Source of the DNA: Ecdyonurus torrentis
Taxonomy: Eukaryota > Arthropoda > Insecta > Ephemeroptera > Heptageniidae
Reading direction: 5' to 3'
Length of the DNA stretch: 64,000 nucleotides
NCBI GenBank assembly: GCA_949318235.1
Contig: OX439132.1
Span: forward strand, 4,648,886 to 4,712,885
A program made the position numbers and the translations under genes. The notes under the pieces are model-generated. The model was not told the origin of the DNA. It was given only the letters and a program-made list of their open reading frames with translations, and did no database searches. Of the stretch, positions 48,149 through 54,841 are shown one piece after another. Positions within the stretch are counted from its first letter, which is position 1; each line of letters opens with the position of its first letter.

Positions 48149-48913
48149 AAATAAAAAAAAAATGTCATGTATAATTTTTGTTAACCTCTCAACACCATGG
48201 CCCCTCACAAAGTGTGGTGAAAACTTGTAAAGTAGACAACCCGCGCTACAATTTCTATTGTAGACCTGGACTTCATATGACGTCACGAATTCCTAAAGTT
48301 GTTTACTTTACAGTTTTTTAACCCCAGTTTGTGAGGGTATCGAACTGTTGAAGTAAATAACATGTGTACGCATGATGAACATCAAGTTTACGTTTTTAAT
48401 ATATGAGGCCAGTTTCCCTTAAAGGAATAGACCAGAAGAAAACAAGCATTTATATCATATAAAACACTTGATGGGACTTACATAAATAACTTTAGTTGGT
48501 CTCAAATCTCAACTGTAGCTCCGTAGCAGTGATCAGAAATTTCGATTTATGCAACCCGCACAACATTTTCATACTAATTTTTGCATGTTTCTGACGTCAT
48601 AAACATGAATTTTCACGCAAATTGCATACTTTACAGTTTTTTTACGCTCTCTAGTGGGGGTACATTAACATTCTAGTAAAAATTATCATCAGTTTTGAAG
48701 ATCCTATTTCGTGTTTATTCATTAAAAAGCACATATTATTTTATGTGGTATATTCCATTAAAAATAAATGTTCACTTTCCAGGCGCTGCATGTGACGCGA
48801 GCCTGGCTTGGCTGAGGAGCTGCGATGTTTACCGCGACAACTCTGCGGCAGAAAAACAAGTACATCGCACAAATGCAAAGAAAATGACAGGGAATAAAAA
48901 TAAGGGAAAATAA
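36212..48913 (+). CDS. Secreted Met/Gly-repeat, acidic, Cys-rich protein (15 exons, 559 aa), unknown family
   Basis: Exons: 36212-36265, 36378-36444, 40341-40583, 42166-42387, 43088-43232, 43949-44068, 44625-44688, 44797-44955, 45045-45213, 45751-45773, 46360-46395, 46763-46883, 47371-47462, 47907-47940, 48783-48913. All junctions are GT/AG and keep one open frame to TAA at 48911. Domains: signal peptide 1-26 (cleavage likely after SMA); acidic segment with EGEEDEGDECCPEPPPC about 78-92; Met-rich region; seven GGM repeats 144-164; SESGESGESGESGESS 197-212 and an acidic run; Pro/Glu-rich linkers to about 280; basic/Gln-rich 290-350; C-terminal helical region with Cys at 352, 363, 382, 427, 469, 499, 520 and 530 (four disulfides possible); Lys-rich tail. 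I do not recognise the family. An extracellular matrix, cuticle, adhesive or mineral-binding role is guesswork from composition. Confidence 0.75.
36378..36444 (+). CDS. Gene 2 exon 2: end of signal peptide
   Basis: Acceptor TTGTTTAG ends at 36377. Codes ILVQTSMA then VKMLEARGIRKTFV; signal cleavage is likely after SMA. Donor GTGAGT at 36445, phase 1. A second good donor, GTAAGA at 36430, also leaves phase 1, giving a 52-nt exon and a protein five residues shorter. Confidence 0.7.
36445..39277. other. Gene 2 intron 2, first part
   Basis: AT-rich intron. An 89-codon frame at 37836-38105 has no recognisable domain. A poly-G run lies at 38540-38557 and a GAAA run at 38791-38815. Confidence 0.5.
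39278..39470 (+). mobile_element. SINE body, second copy (head missing)
   Basis: CCAGCCTGCCTAGAATTTCC, GGCTGGGTACTAGGCCATG and GATAAAACAATGTCTTGGCG match the body of the 10780-11190 element in plus orientation. The tRNA-like head is absent, as in 5'-truncated copies. Lies in intron 2 of gene 2. Confidence 0.55.
39952..40268. mobile_element. TTAA-ended dispersed repeat, copy 2
   Basis: Shares CAAAACACTTGATGGGACTT, CGTAGCAGTGATCAGAAAAT and TGTTTCTGACGTCATAAACA with the other copies. Ends about 70 bases before gene 2 exon 3. Confidence 0.6.
40341..40583 (+). CDS. Gene 2 exon 3: acidic, Cys-Cys segment
   Basis: Acceptor TCATTTCAG ends at 40340, donor CAG|GTTAGA at 40584, phases 1 to 1. Codes DTTLAPPVLIPRNMKGEARV, then GDMIMKEMEHNEGEEDEGDE, CCPEPPPCAS, and a Met-rich end (MFPEMNAMMMVQQPYQS). 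High in Glu and Met. Confidence 0.8.
40590..41035. mobile_element. Dispersed repeat interrupted by a 250-bp hairpin
   Basis: The outer sequence (ATCGGTTTAGAGCGCGGGGA .. CTAATGACCTCCATTGAT) matches the plain copy at 41937-42128. The inner hairpin 40728-40977 (TGTAGCCACAAGGTCCATAT at left, ATGGACCTTGGTGTAGCC at right) seems to be nested. In intron 3 of gene 2. Confidence 0.45.
41070..41390. mobile_element. Inverted-repeat element, TGACGTCA loop family, copy 2
   Basis: ATATTGTCTTAAATCGATTG, AAATGATGTCACGGGTGGTA, TGGCGTCATTTCGTGAC and TCGATCCAGGACGATGTCCT match the 33440 element. Lies in intron 3 of gene 2. Confidence 0.5.
41937..42128. mobile_element. Dispersed repeat, uninterrupted copy
   Basis: TTGGTTTAGCGCGCGGAGTT, CCTAATTTAACATTACCATT and ACCGATAACCTCCATTAAG match 40590-41035 without the inner hairpin. 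The ends are inverted (GGTTATCGG..). Stops about 35 bases before gene 2 exon 4. Confidence 0.45.
42166..42387 (+). CDS. Gene 2 exon 4: Met-Gly repeat
   Basis: Acceptor TATTTCAG ends at 42165, donor GAAG|GTGAGT at 42388, phases 1 to 1. Codes VMVGGMMRGNGQRVQMGN, seven GGM units and GGT, then YMVPMGGNQMNGRKMVVM. The repeat is built from a nine-base unit GGTATGGGT, so copy number may vary between individuals. No hydrophobic membrane segment. Confidence 0.8.
42593..42718. mobile_element. TA-flanked Tc1/mariner-like MITE, best copy
   Basis: Ends CAGCTCTGGCCAAAAGTT and its inverted complement, flanked by TA on each side (42593-42594 and 42717-42718). The TA duplication and CAG start fit Tc1/mariner. 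122 bp, no coding capacity, in intron 4 of gene 2. Related copies at 33991-34112 and 11221-11329. Confidence 0.65.
43088..43232 (+). CDS. Gene 2 exon 5: Ser-Glu-Gly repeat and acidic run
   Basis: Acceptor TAATTACAG ends at 43087, donor TT|GTAAGT at 43233, phase 1 to 2. Codes ESESGESGESGESGESS then EEEDDEKYTSDIEPP and HGHPPVDIDHSGPATL. SGE/SxE sites fit the Fam20C-type secretory kinase motif S-x-E, so heavy phosphorylation in the secretory pathway is possible (inference). Read-through would meet TAA right after the donor. Confidence 0.75.
43949..44068 (+). CDS. Gene 2 exon 6: Pro/Glu/Val linker
   Basis: Acceptor ATTTCCCAG ends at 43948; codes FDQPPPSIAVDPVEEVPPPP then VEQPMDIQVDVTEQEEPET. Donor AAG|GTCTAC at 44069 is weak; without splicing the frame reads RSTT and stops at TAA 44079-44081. 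Splicing joins 44625 in frame. Confidence 0.7.
44099..44532. mobile_element. TTAA-ended inverted-repeat element with internal tandem repeat
   Basis: Ends TTTAAGGGATAGTCAACAATG and inverted CATCGTTGACTATACCCCTTTAA, with long inverted arms (CCTCCTGAAAACGCCATCTC against its complement at the right). The centre holds a 51-bp unit (CAACCCCAAACCTATACGTC...) twice, at 44211 and 44262. Fills most of intron 6 of gene 2. Confidence 0.65.
44625..44688 (+). CDS. Gene 2 exon 7: short basic exon
   Basis: Acceptor AATTTTAG ends at 44624, donor GCA|GTAAGC at 44689, phase 2 to 0. Codes SSTTELSFMKPEILRM then KLKKKA. Short but open only in the frame that connects both neighbours. Confidence 0.65.
44797..44955 (+). 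CDS. Gene 2 exon 8: Gln/Lys-rich linker with first conserved Cys
   Basis: Acceptor TTTTGCAG ends at 44796. Codes TLAPPIPTLNARQVFMNKQ, a Gln-rich stretch, and LNAETCKDKNLK. Donor AAA|GTTAGA at 44956 gives phase 0 into exon 9; read-through instead stops at TAG 44968-44970. Confidence 0.7.
45045..45213 (+). CDS. Gene 2 exon 9: start of the Cys-rich helical region
   Basis: Acceptor TTATTTAG ends at 45044, donor ACAA|GTAAGA at 45214, phase 0 to 1. Codes YENLCRESPFNGLLLATSK then ILSKC (C-x18-C), MVGYFKEYLLNTHQQGNATL and an acidic end. NAT is a possible N-glycosylation site. Confidence 0.75.
45225..45418. mobile_element. GC-rich MITE with GGTCGGACTGGC ends
   Basis: Left AGGGTCGGACTGGCACTCAA and CGTCCGCGA; right TCGCGGACTTGCTCTTATGG CCAGTCCAAGCC. 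Its GC content is far above the surroundings. It begins about 10 bases after the donor of gene 2 exon 9. Both-strand open frames here are by-products. Confidence 0.55.
45751..45773 (+). CDS. Gene 2 exon 10: 23-nt micro-exon
   Basis: Acceptor GATTTAACAG ends at 45750, donor ATG|GTGAGT at 45774. Codes IKSLAEPM and brings the frame from phase 1 to 0. Supported by both splice sites and by frame; too short for coding statistics. Confidence 0.6.
45928..46024. repeat. 97-bp inverted repeat
   Basis: GATAATATATTTTACCATTC at left and GAATGGTAAAATATATTATC at right, in intron 10 of gene 2. Confidence 0.55.
46360..46395 (+). CDS. Gene 2 exon 11: 36-nt micro-exon
   Basis: Acceptor ATTTTTTAG ends at 46359, donor TTA|GTAAGT at 46396. 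Codes RVVECVFNKHSL, phase 0 to 0, with one of the eight cysteines. Confidence 0.6.
46763..46883 (+). CDS. Gene 2 exon 12
   Basis: Acceptor TTAATTACAG ends at 46762, donor AGAA|GTAAGT at 46884, phase 0 to 1. Codes IKEGKVLVEKTANLIAAGAD, then KTIYKAPIRMAVAYCDKQNR: amphipathic helices with one Cys. Confidence 0.75.
47371..47462 (+). CDS. Gene 2 exon 13
   Basis: Acceptor AATTTTTCAG ends at 47370, donor ATG|GTAAGT at 47463, phase 1 to 0. Codes ILSPTGEVTSAGRKILSD then PLLIVQCLRRAIM, one Cys in a predicted helix. Confidence 0.75.
47907..47940 (+). CDS. Gene 2 exon 14: 34-nt micro-exon
   Basis: Acceptor TTCTCTTTTAG ends at 47906, donor AAAA|GTAAGT at 47941. Codes MNKDIKDGIIK, phase 0 to 1. Confidence 0.65.
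48113..48147. repeat. GA microsatellite
   Basis: About 17 GA units in intron 14 of gene 2. Confidence 0.9.
48181..48353. mobile_element. Dispersed repeat with CTACAATAGAAATTGTAGCG core, copy 2
   Basis: Opposite orientation to the 16848 copy: CGCTACAATTTCTATTGTAG, ATATGACGTCACGAATTCC, CCCAGTTTGTGAGG. Lies in intron 14 of gene 2, just before the TTAA-ended repeat. Confidence 0.5.
48418..48770. mobile_element. TTAA-ended dispersed repeat, copy 3
   Basis: Starts TTAAAGGAATAGACCAGAAG, contains AACACTTGATGGGACTTACA and GTTTCTGACGTCATAAACAT. It stops just before the acceptor of gene 2 exon 15, so the branch point of that intron probably lies inside it. Confidence 0.65.
48783..48913 (+). CDS. Gene 2 exon 15: last coding exon
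   Basis: Acceptor ACTTTCCAG ends at 48782. Codes SAACDASLAWLRSCDVYRDN, then a Lys-rich tail ending KKMTGNKNKGK and TAA 48911-48913. GC content is well above its surroundings. A 350-bp dispersed repeat ends about 15 bases before the acceptor. A candidate AATAAA lies at 49159. Confidence 0.8.
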
Positions 48914-49158
48914 AGTCATTTGGTATTGAATTAGACATTTTCAAAATCAATTTAGTATAATTCATATAAATTTTTCACACGTAACGTATGCAATAATTAA
49001 ACTACAAAAAATTAGAAGATTTAGAAGAAAAAAAAGAAGCAATTTTTAGCAAAATTATATAAACGTTATTTATCATATGATTAATTTTTAATTTTAATTG
49101 TTGAATATTTTAATCATAAAATCACATATAAAATGAAGTTCAAACATTGTACAACATG

Positions 49159-49164
49159 AATAAA
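49159..49164 (+). terminator. Candidate polyadenylation signal of gene 2
   Basis: AATAAA 246 bases after the stop codon of gene 2, followed by AT-rich sequence. The hexamer is frequent by chance in DNA this AT-rich. Confidence 0.4.
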
Positions 49165-49423
49165 ACTATGATTTGAAACTCACAGTATATTATTATTATT
49201 TCATTTTATCTAATATTTTCTTGTTACTCTATGTATGTATATAAAACACACAATTTTTATATTATCCATTTCGTTTTATTCTATTTAGAATTGATTATTT
49301 ATATTTAATATTTGCAAATACAGTGAAAGTTACTTTTATATATCGATGGGTATTCATATAGTAATGTTCAATCAGAGATTTTATTTTTTCGAAGTTCAAG
49401 TCGCAAAATCGTTGCATTGCATC

Positions 49424-49459
<36 letters not shown>

Positions 49460-49567
49460 AGTTCTGTCGTAACAGTTATTTAATTCAAAATTCTTTATTC
49501 ATTTCTTTTATCCTATACACATAATACATAAAAATATGCATCAGTCCAGGTTATTGCTTAATGGACA

Positions 49568-49676
<109 letters not shown>

Positions 49677-50592
49677 ATAAAAACTACAGTTCATTTTGTA
49701 TGCATTCTTTTTACTACGTTTAAGGATTTTGTGTAATTTTGGACGATTTGTAAAAAAGCTGCAATTTTTTTAGTATACCTTAAAATATGTGACGGTATGT
49801 AGTATCTCTCTTTGATTTTTTTTTTCCATTCTCCAATATTTCTCAACAACACAAATAACAAAAACAACAACAAATACATGATAACAAATAACAAATTACG
49901 TAAATGTTAGCTTTACCCCGCGCACCGCCTGTGATTAATTAGCACACCTTCCGTTAAGACCTATTTAATTATTTGTTTACCACATCGGATTTAATATCAC
50001 CAAGCAATTACCTATAAAAGGCAACAAAAATAAATTTCTGGCAAAAAAAAAAAAAAAGTGTGTAATTATAAAACTTATTTTACATTAAAAATACAAAAAT
50101 AGTTGAGTAGCCATGCGCGCACCACAAAACTAATCAATAATTTTCCATGATTGTTGAATTGTCATGTGGAGAACATGTGGAGAACAATGCATGGAACTAA
50201 TCAGAAATGTTAATAATACGGTTAAACATTATAAGTTTAAACTTATAGACATTAAATAATTAGCAATTAAAAACAGTTGACAACATTTTAAAACTCAGAT
50301 GCACGCAAAATTGATAACAACCAAAAATCTGTGTAAAACAAAAAACTACAAATTAAAATTGCTGAGGGTCATGATGAATCAATAATACGAGATAATTAAC
50401 TTCCTGTTGCTGCAGTTGAAAGAGAGGACAAAATAACACAACAAGGACATTTCAGTTTCCGATGACAAAGTATCAATATAATATAATATGTTACATGGAA
50501 CTTCAGTACAAAAAAATATTGAACTGAATAGTTGCCTTTAAAATATTTGAATGTCCTCCATTAAAATTTGTGTCTCGTTTTCTTATGGATAA

Positions 50593-50646
50593 ATGTTAAT
50601 TTTAAATGTTTTAATAAACATTGCAATAGTATTACAACTTGAAGAG
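50593..50646 (+). CDS. Gene 3 exon 1: signal peptide
   Basis: ATG at 50593 begins MLILNVLINIAIVLQLEE, 18 codons, donor GAG|GTAAGC at 50647, phase 0. Chosen because it is the only hydrophobic start with a good donor in the right phase that I found upstream of exon 2. A TATA-like TTTAAAATAT lies at 50537. Another ATG at 50551 is in frame but is closed by TAA directly before this ATG. Confidence 0.55.
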
Positions 50647-50890
50647 GTAAGCGTAATAAATTAAATTAACATGTCTTCTATATGATGTAAATTAGAAATA
50701 TGTCTATATATTAATATGTAAAATAGTCCATTCTGTGGTCAAACATTTATTGATCACTGCCATTTTGTTTGAATTGCAACATTGAGCAGTAGAATCAATA
50801 AAATGAATATTTTTCATCGTCTTTAATACTATTATTTAATTTATTTATTAAAAATTTATATACATTTGGGCTTACATAATTTAATGTAAT

Positions 50891-50970
<80 letters not shown>

Positions 50971-53900
50971 AGTTATTTTGAATTCAAAGCCCTGAACGCA
51001 ATCATGTAACATAATAATTAAAATTAATGACCAGTTCAAGAAATGCAGTAAGGCACCTGTATTGATTTCTTTTTTTCTTTGAGATAAGGCAATTCTTCAA
51101 ATTTATATGAAAAAAAAAATCAAGTCGCCATGCAAATTTTCAATTCCAAAATTTTCAATACTTTTTATCATTTACCAACCCCAAAATTAAAATTAAAAAA
51201 AAAAAAAATACACACTTTAAATCCCTTTTTTACAGATTGATAAATTTTCCATGATCTAAGGTAGACGTTACATACCATTGACTTTCCAAATGTCATAAAA
51301 TAGTACGGTATACTAACTAGTAACTACTAACTTATGAATTTGATACGAAAACTTTTAAATAAAATTATATTTTCAGGTATGCTGTGCTCCATTAAGAAAG
51401 ACAAACATCGTTATAAAAATAAGAAAACGTAAGTTTTTTTTTTTCCTATATATCAAAAGTTTTTATTATTATAATTTTTTTGTCTCTGGCGCTGTAACAA
51501 AAAATTGCGTAATTTATGTTGTATTTTTAAGTCATTATATAGAATGCGTGTTGCTTATTTACGGAACATTATAAATAATTATGATATACATAGTGTATCA
51601 TATAACTATTTATGATTTAGCAAAAGATACACTACATAACTATATATAATATTTATGCTTATATAAGAGAGAACAAAATGATTCACACATCATTCAGAGG
51701 CAATAATAGCGACTACAAAAACCTATATATTTCCAGATATTCCATATTTTTTCAATTTACACATTTTAATGCTGTTCGTAAACCCTGTTCTCTGCTCGTA
51801 AAATGACGATCGCCTTTGGTTATTCAAATGGAATGCGCATTTTTTGGTGCAAGAGAACAGGGTTTGCAAACAGCATTATTACTAAATTGTATTGATAATA
51901 TTTTTATTTTGTATGCAGGTATAGGAAAGCAATCGAAGATGTCGAGAAGGAAATATATCGTGACGTGTTGTGGCAGGTCATGTCCAAGCATGTACACAAA
52001 ACAAATAGAGGAGTACGACTACGAATTAGCAGTAAGTACATGTACCGGATAATTGCGGTACAGTTTCCCCGCATGTATTTAAATGAAGAAAACATATCAC
52101 AAAACACTTGATGGCAATTATAAAAATAACATTAGTTTGTCTCGAAAACAAACTGTATAGCGCCGTTATAGTGATCAGAAAATTTCAACTTATGGGACCC
52201 GTAAAATATTTTTATACTTATTTTTGCCTGTTTCTGACGTCAGAAACAGGAATTTTTACGCAAATTGCATACTTTACAGCATTTTTATGCCCACTTGTGA
52301 GGGCGCATTTACATTTTGGTAAAAATCATCAGTTTTGGAGATCCCATTTTTTGTTTAATCATAAAAAAGTAGATGTTTCATTATGTGGTCTATGGCCTTA
52401 ATATGAACGCTGTGTTTAGATATTTATTCGAATATTAGAGGCATAAATTATCATACACAGTTTTATAACTATTTGAACTGGTGGAATTCCTTGATTAAAA
52501 TTGACAGTAAAAATGTTACGAATGCAAATTTCATACAATAGTTATTGCAAAAATAATATTATGTAACTTTCGAAGTAAATATTTCAATGCTGAATGATTA
52601 TGCAAAAAATGAATGTTTATTTATTAGTCACAGAATTTATTTATTTAATTTTTGTCTCACTCTCAATTCCTTTCTCCATTTTTTTAATGCTGATTTTAAA
52701 GTTATATTATTCAACGCAAATGTAATATTTAATCTTTTTCTTTTTTACTTCTCTTTTTTTAGTTAAATTTAGACCTGAACTTTTTTTTTCTAAATATAAT
52801 TTTTACCTTATTTTTTACAAGATTTTGACTTTCAATTCATATAAATGAATTTTATTTATGTTTATAATTTGGCAATTTCACTGGAAAAAAAATACTAAAT
52901 TTATTACTTTACTTTAAGCACAAAAAATGTTAAAAAATGTTAAAAAAATGTTAAGTTGCAATGATTTAAATGTTCATAAATTGTTACAATAACTGCATTT
53001 AAATAAAATGTCAACAGGCGAGCAATTTTCCAAACTCTTCACCAGGCAACTTTGTGAGTTCCTCAATATTACAAGCAGCTTTGAACAACTCAGAATACTA
53101 CGATGATGAAGAGGATGATTTTGAAGATGGAATGGGAAACTTCTCAAACCCAAGACTTGCCAATTCAACAATACTAACTACTTTAGCACCATCTTCAGCA
53201 CTACCGACCACAACAATACCACCACCAACAACCACACTCATGACTGGCATACAACTTGGAGAACGCAGAAATTTCAGAACAACTCGCACAACTGCACGCT
53301 GGGCAATCACAAGATTTGCAAATCCTAGAAAATTCTCAACTTTTTCTCATGTTATATCAACCAGTTCAAAGTCGGTTAAATTGCAAGGTAGAAATTTTCA
53401 TACAACAATGAGAAGATTCAATACACAAAAAACACAAAACGTCAATAGAAATGTAATAAGAACAACAGTAAAACCAAATATATTTACAACATATTCATAT
53501 TCACATCGTATTTCCACAAGTCCCAAAACCACTGTGACAAAAAGCATTAGTCCGACCAACAATCCTCCACAAGAAAACGACAATAACGTTAATACTGTTA
53601 TAAATAATGCACAAAGTACTACAGTAAAATTAAATAATTTAACCACACTAAAAATTGTATTAAAAAATAATAAAGAAACCACAAACTCACAAATCACGAC
53701 TTCTGCAGGTGTAACTGCAGCATCAATAGAAACAAATTTGGTTCCAACTCAATCTGTTGCCTTGACTACCAAATTGACAACAATAAAAACTTTGGACGTT
53801 AAAATTACTGAGAAACCAAAAATCACAACAGCTTTGACTACTAAAATTAGTGCAACCATTTCAAGTACCGTCACTACAGTTAAAATCGTAACTACTAAAT

Positions 53901-54601
53901 CCTCCAGTGCAGCTACAACTATAAAGGTAGTTGAAAAAACTGAAACAACTGCGGCAGCAAATAAAAAAACTGAAACAACTGCAGCAAGTGAAAAAACTAC
54001 AAGTGTAGAAAGTAAAAAAGAAGAGACTGAAAAGTCAGAGGATGAGGATGAAAAAGACGATGAGGAAAAAACTGAAGAAACTACAAAGAAATTAGAGAGC
54101 ACAACTTTAGCACCAAAGAAAGAAAATGCAGATGAAAAAGAAAAAACAGAGGAAAAAGAAGCTGAAAAGGAAGAGAAGGAGGATGAGAAAACTGAAGAAG
54201 AAAAAACGGATGAAAAAACAGAAGAAAAAATAGAAGAAAAGAAAGAGGAAAAAACAGAAGAAAAGAAGGAAGAAAAAACCGAAGACGGCGAAGAAGAAAA
54301 ATCAGAGGACAAAGAAGTGAAAACAGAAGAAAAGAAAGATGAAGAAAAGGAAAAAACCGAAGAAACAAAAAAAGAGGGTGAACCTGAGAAAATAGAAGAA
54401 AAAACCGAAGAGGGTGAAAAATCAGAGTCGGAAAATGCAGAGAAAGTAGAAGACAAAGAAGAGAAAAAAGAGGAACCTGCAGCTGAGGGTGAAACTGAAA
54501 AACCTGAAGAGCCTGCCGCAGCAGAGGGTGAAGAAGCCGCAAAAGAAAATTCAGAAAGTCCACCAGCTGAAGAAGCAGCTGAAGAACCAGCTGAAGAATA
54601 A
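50593..54601 (+). CDS. Secreted Thr-rich and Glu/Lys-rich acidic protein (4 exons, 600 aa), unknown family
   Basis: Exons 50593-50646, 51377-51428, 51919-52031 and 53018-54601 join with GT/AG borders and phases 0, 1, 0 into one 600-residue frame. Residues 1-16 are a plausible signal peptide (MLILNVLINIAIVLQL). Residues 19-57 hold five cysteines (VCCAPL; TCCGRSC) in a basic context. About 76-110 is Asn/Ser- and Asp/Glu-rich (YYDDEEDDFEDG). About 115-400 is Thr/Ser/Asn/Lys-rich with TTT runs, suited to O-glycosylation. About 405-600 is almost only Glu, Lys, Thr, Ala and Pro. The whole looks intrinsically disordered. No catalytic motif is visible and I do not recognise the family. It lies 1.7 kb downstream of another unusual secreted-protein gene on the same strand; a structural or matrix role is inference. 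Confidence 0.7.
50892..50968. repeat. GA microsatellite
   Basis: About 38 AG units in intron 1 of gene 3. Confidence 0.95.
51377..51428 (+). CDS. Gene 3 exon 2
   Basis: Acceptor TATTTTCAG ends at 51376, donor AAAC|GTAAGT at 51429, 52 nt, phase 0 to 1. Codes VCCAPLRKTNIVIKIRK. A second frame is also open but does not fit the large exon 4. Confidence 0.65.
51773..51872. mobile_element. Palindromic 100-bp MITE family, copy 4
   Basis: Ends TGTTCGTAAACCCTGTTCTC and AGAACAGGGTTTGCAAACA; lies in intron 2 of gene 3, 46 bases before exon 3. Confidence 0.65.
51919..52031 (+). CDS. Gene 3 exon 3
   Basis: Acceptor TTGTATGCAG ends at 51918, donor GCA|GTAAGT at 52032, phase 1 to 0. Codes RIGKQSKMSRRKYIVTCCGR then SCPSMYTKQIEEYDYELA. 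Joins exon 4 in frame. Confidence 0.65.
52083..52401. mobile_element. TTAA-ended dispersed repeat, copy 4
   Basis: CACAAAACACTTGATGGCAA, AGTGATCAGAAAATTTCAAC and CTGTTTCTGACGTCAGAAAC, ending TATGTGGTCTATGGCCTTAA. Starts about 50 bases after gene 3 exon 3. Confidence 0.6.
53018..54601 (+). CDS. Gene 3 exon 4: Thr-rich region and Glu/Lys-rich tail
   Basis: Acceptor TGTCAACAG ends at 53017; 527 codons open to TAA 54599-54601. Starts ASNFPNSSPGNFVSSSIL, then an acidic patch, a long Thr/Ser/Asn/Lys region, and from about 54011 a Glu/Lys/Thr repeat-like tail (for example EEKTEEKKEEKTE) ending in PAEEAAEEPAEE. The many GAA/AAA codons leave long shadow frames on the minus strand, which are not genes. 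Confidence 0.85.
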   Translation, partial: ASNFPNSSPGNFVSSSILQAALNNSEYYDDEEDDFEDGMGNFSNPRLANSTILTTLAPSSALPTTTIPPPTTTLMTGIQLGERRNFRTTRTTARWAITRFANPRKFSTFSHVISTSSKSVKLQGRNFHTTMRRFNTQKTQNVNRNVIRTTVKPNIFTTYSYSHRISTSPKTTVTKSISPTNNPPQENDNNVNTVINNAQSTTVKLNNLTTLKIVLKNNKETTNSQITTSAGVTAASIETNLVPTQSVALTTKLTTIKTLDVKITEKPKITTALTTKISATISSTVTTVKIVTTKSSSAATTIKVVEKTETTAAANKKTETTAASEKTTSVESKKEETEKSEDEDEKDDEEKTEETTKKLESTTLAPKKENADEKEKTEEKEAEKEEKEDEKTEEEKTDEKTEEKIEEKKEEKTEEKKEEKTEDGEEEKSEDKEVKTEEKKDEEKEKTEETKKEGEPEKIEEKTEEGEKSESENAEKVEDKEEKKEEPAAEGETEKPEEPAAAEGEEAAKENSESPPAEEAAEEPAEE

Positions 54602-54835
54602 TGAATGATAGAATTATTTTGTAAATAATTAAACTTCAGTATGTTTAAAAGAAATCAATTTCATGTTTCTATGTTTTCATTATTTATTTTAATTATTAAA
54701 ATAATTTTTTAAATACAAAAAAAAATTTCCATATTCTTATTTTTGTAATATTTGTAATTATATATAAAAAAATGATGGAGTCCTCTATTTACATCACCTT
54801 TTTGGTAAATTATAGTGAACACAGATCAGAAAGAA

Positions 54836-54841
54836 AATAAA
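54836..54841 (+). terminator. Candidate polyadenylation signal of gene 3
   Basis: AATAAA 235 bases after the stop, followed within 30 bases by TTGTTGTAACTTT, a GT-rich downstream element. Confidence 0.5.

Noticed and set aside
50013..50020. Strong TATAAAAG as the promoter of gene 3
   Set aside because: It is nearly 600 bases upstream of the coding start and no matching leader intron was found; a TATA-like sequence lies closer. Left open.
51377..53106. Alternative frame through gene 3 exons 2-3 starting MLCSIKKDK
   Set aside because: It is open and splices, but enters exon 4 in a frame that stops after about 29 codons. The other frame leads into the 527-codon exon and has a matching signal exon.
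53749..54563. Long minus-strand frames of 235 and 160 codons
   Set aside because: They mirror GAA/AAA-rich codons of gene 3 and consist of Ser/Phe/Leu low complexity with no start context.
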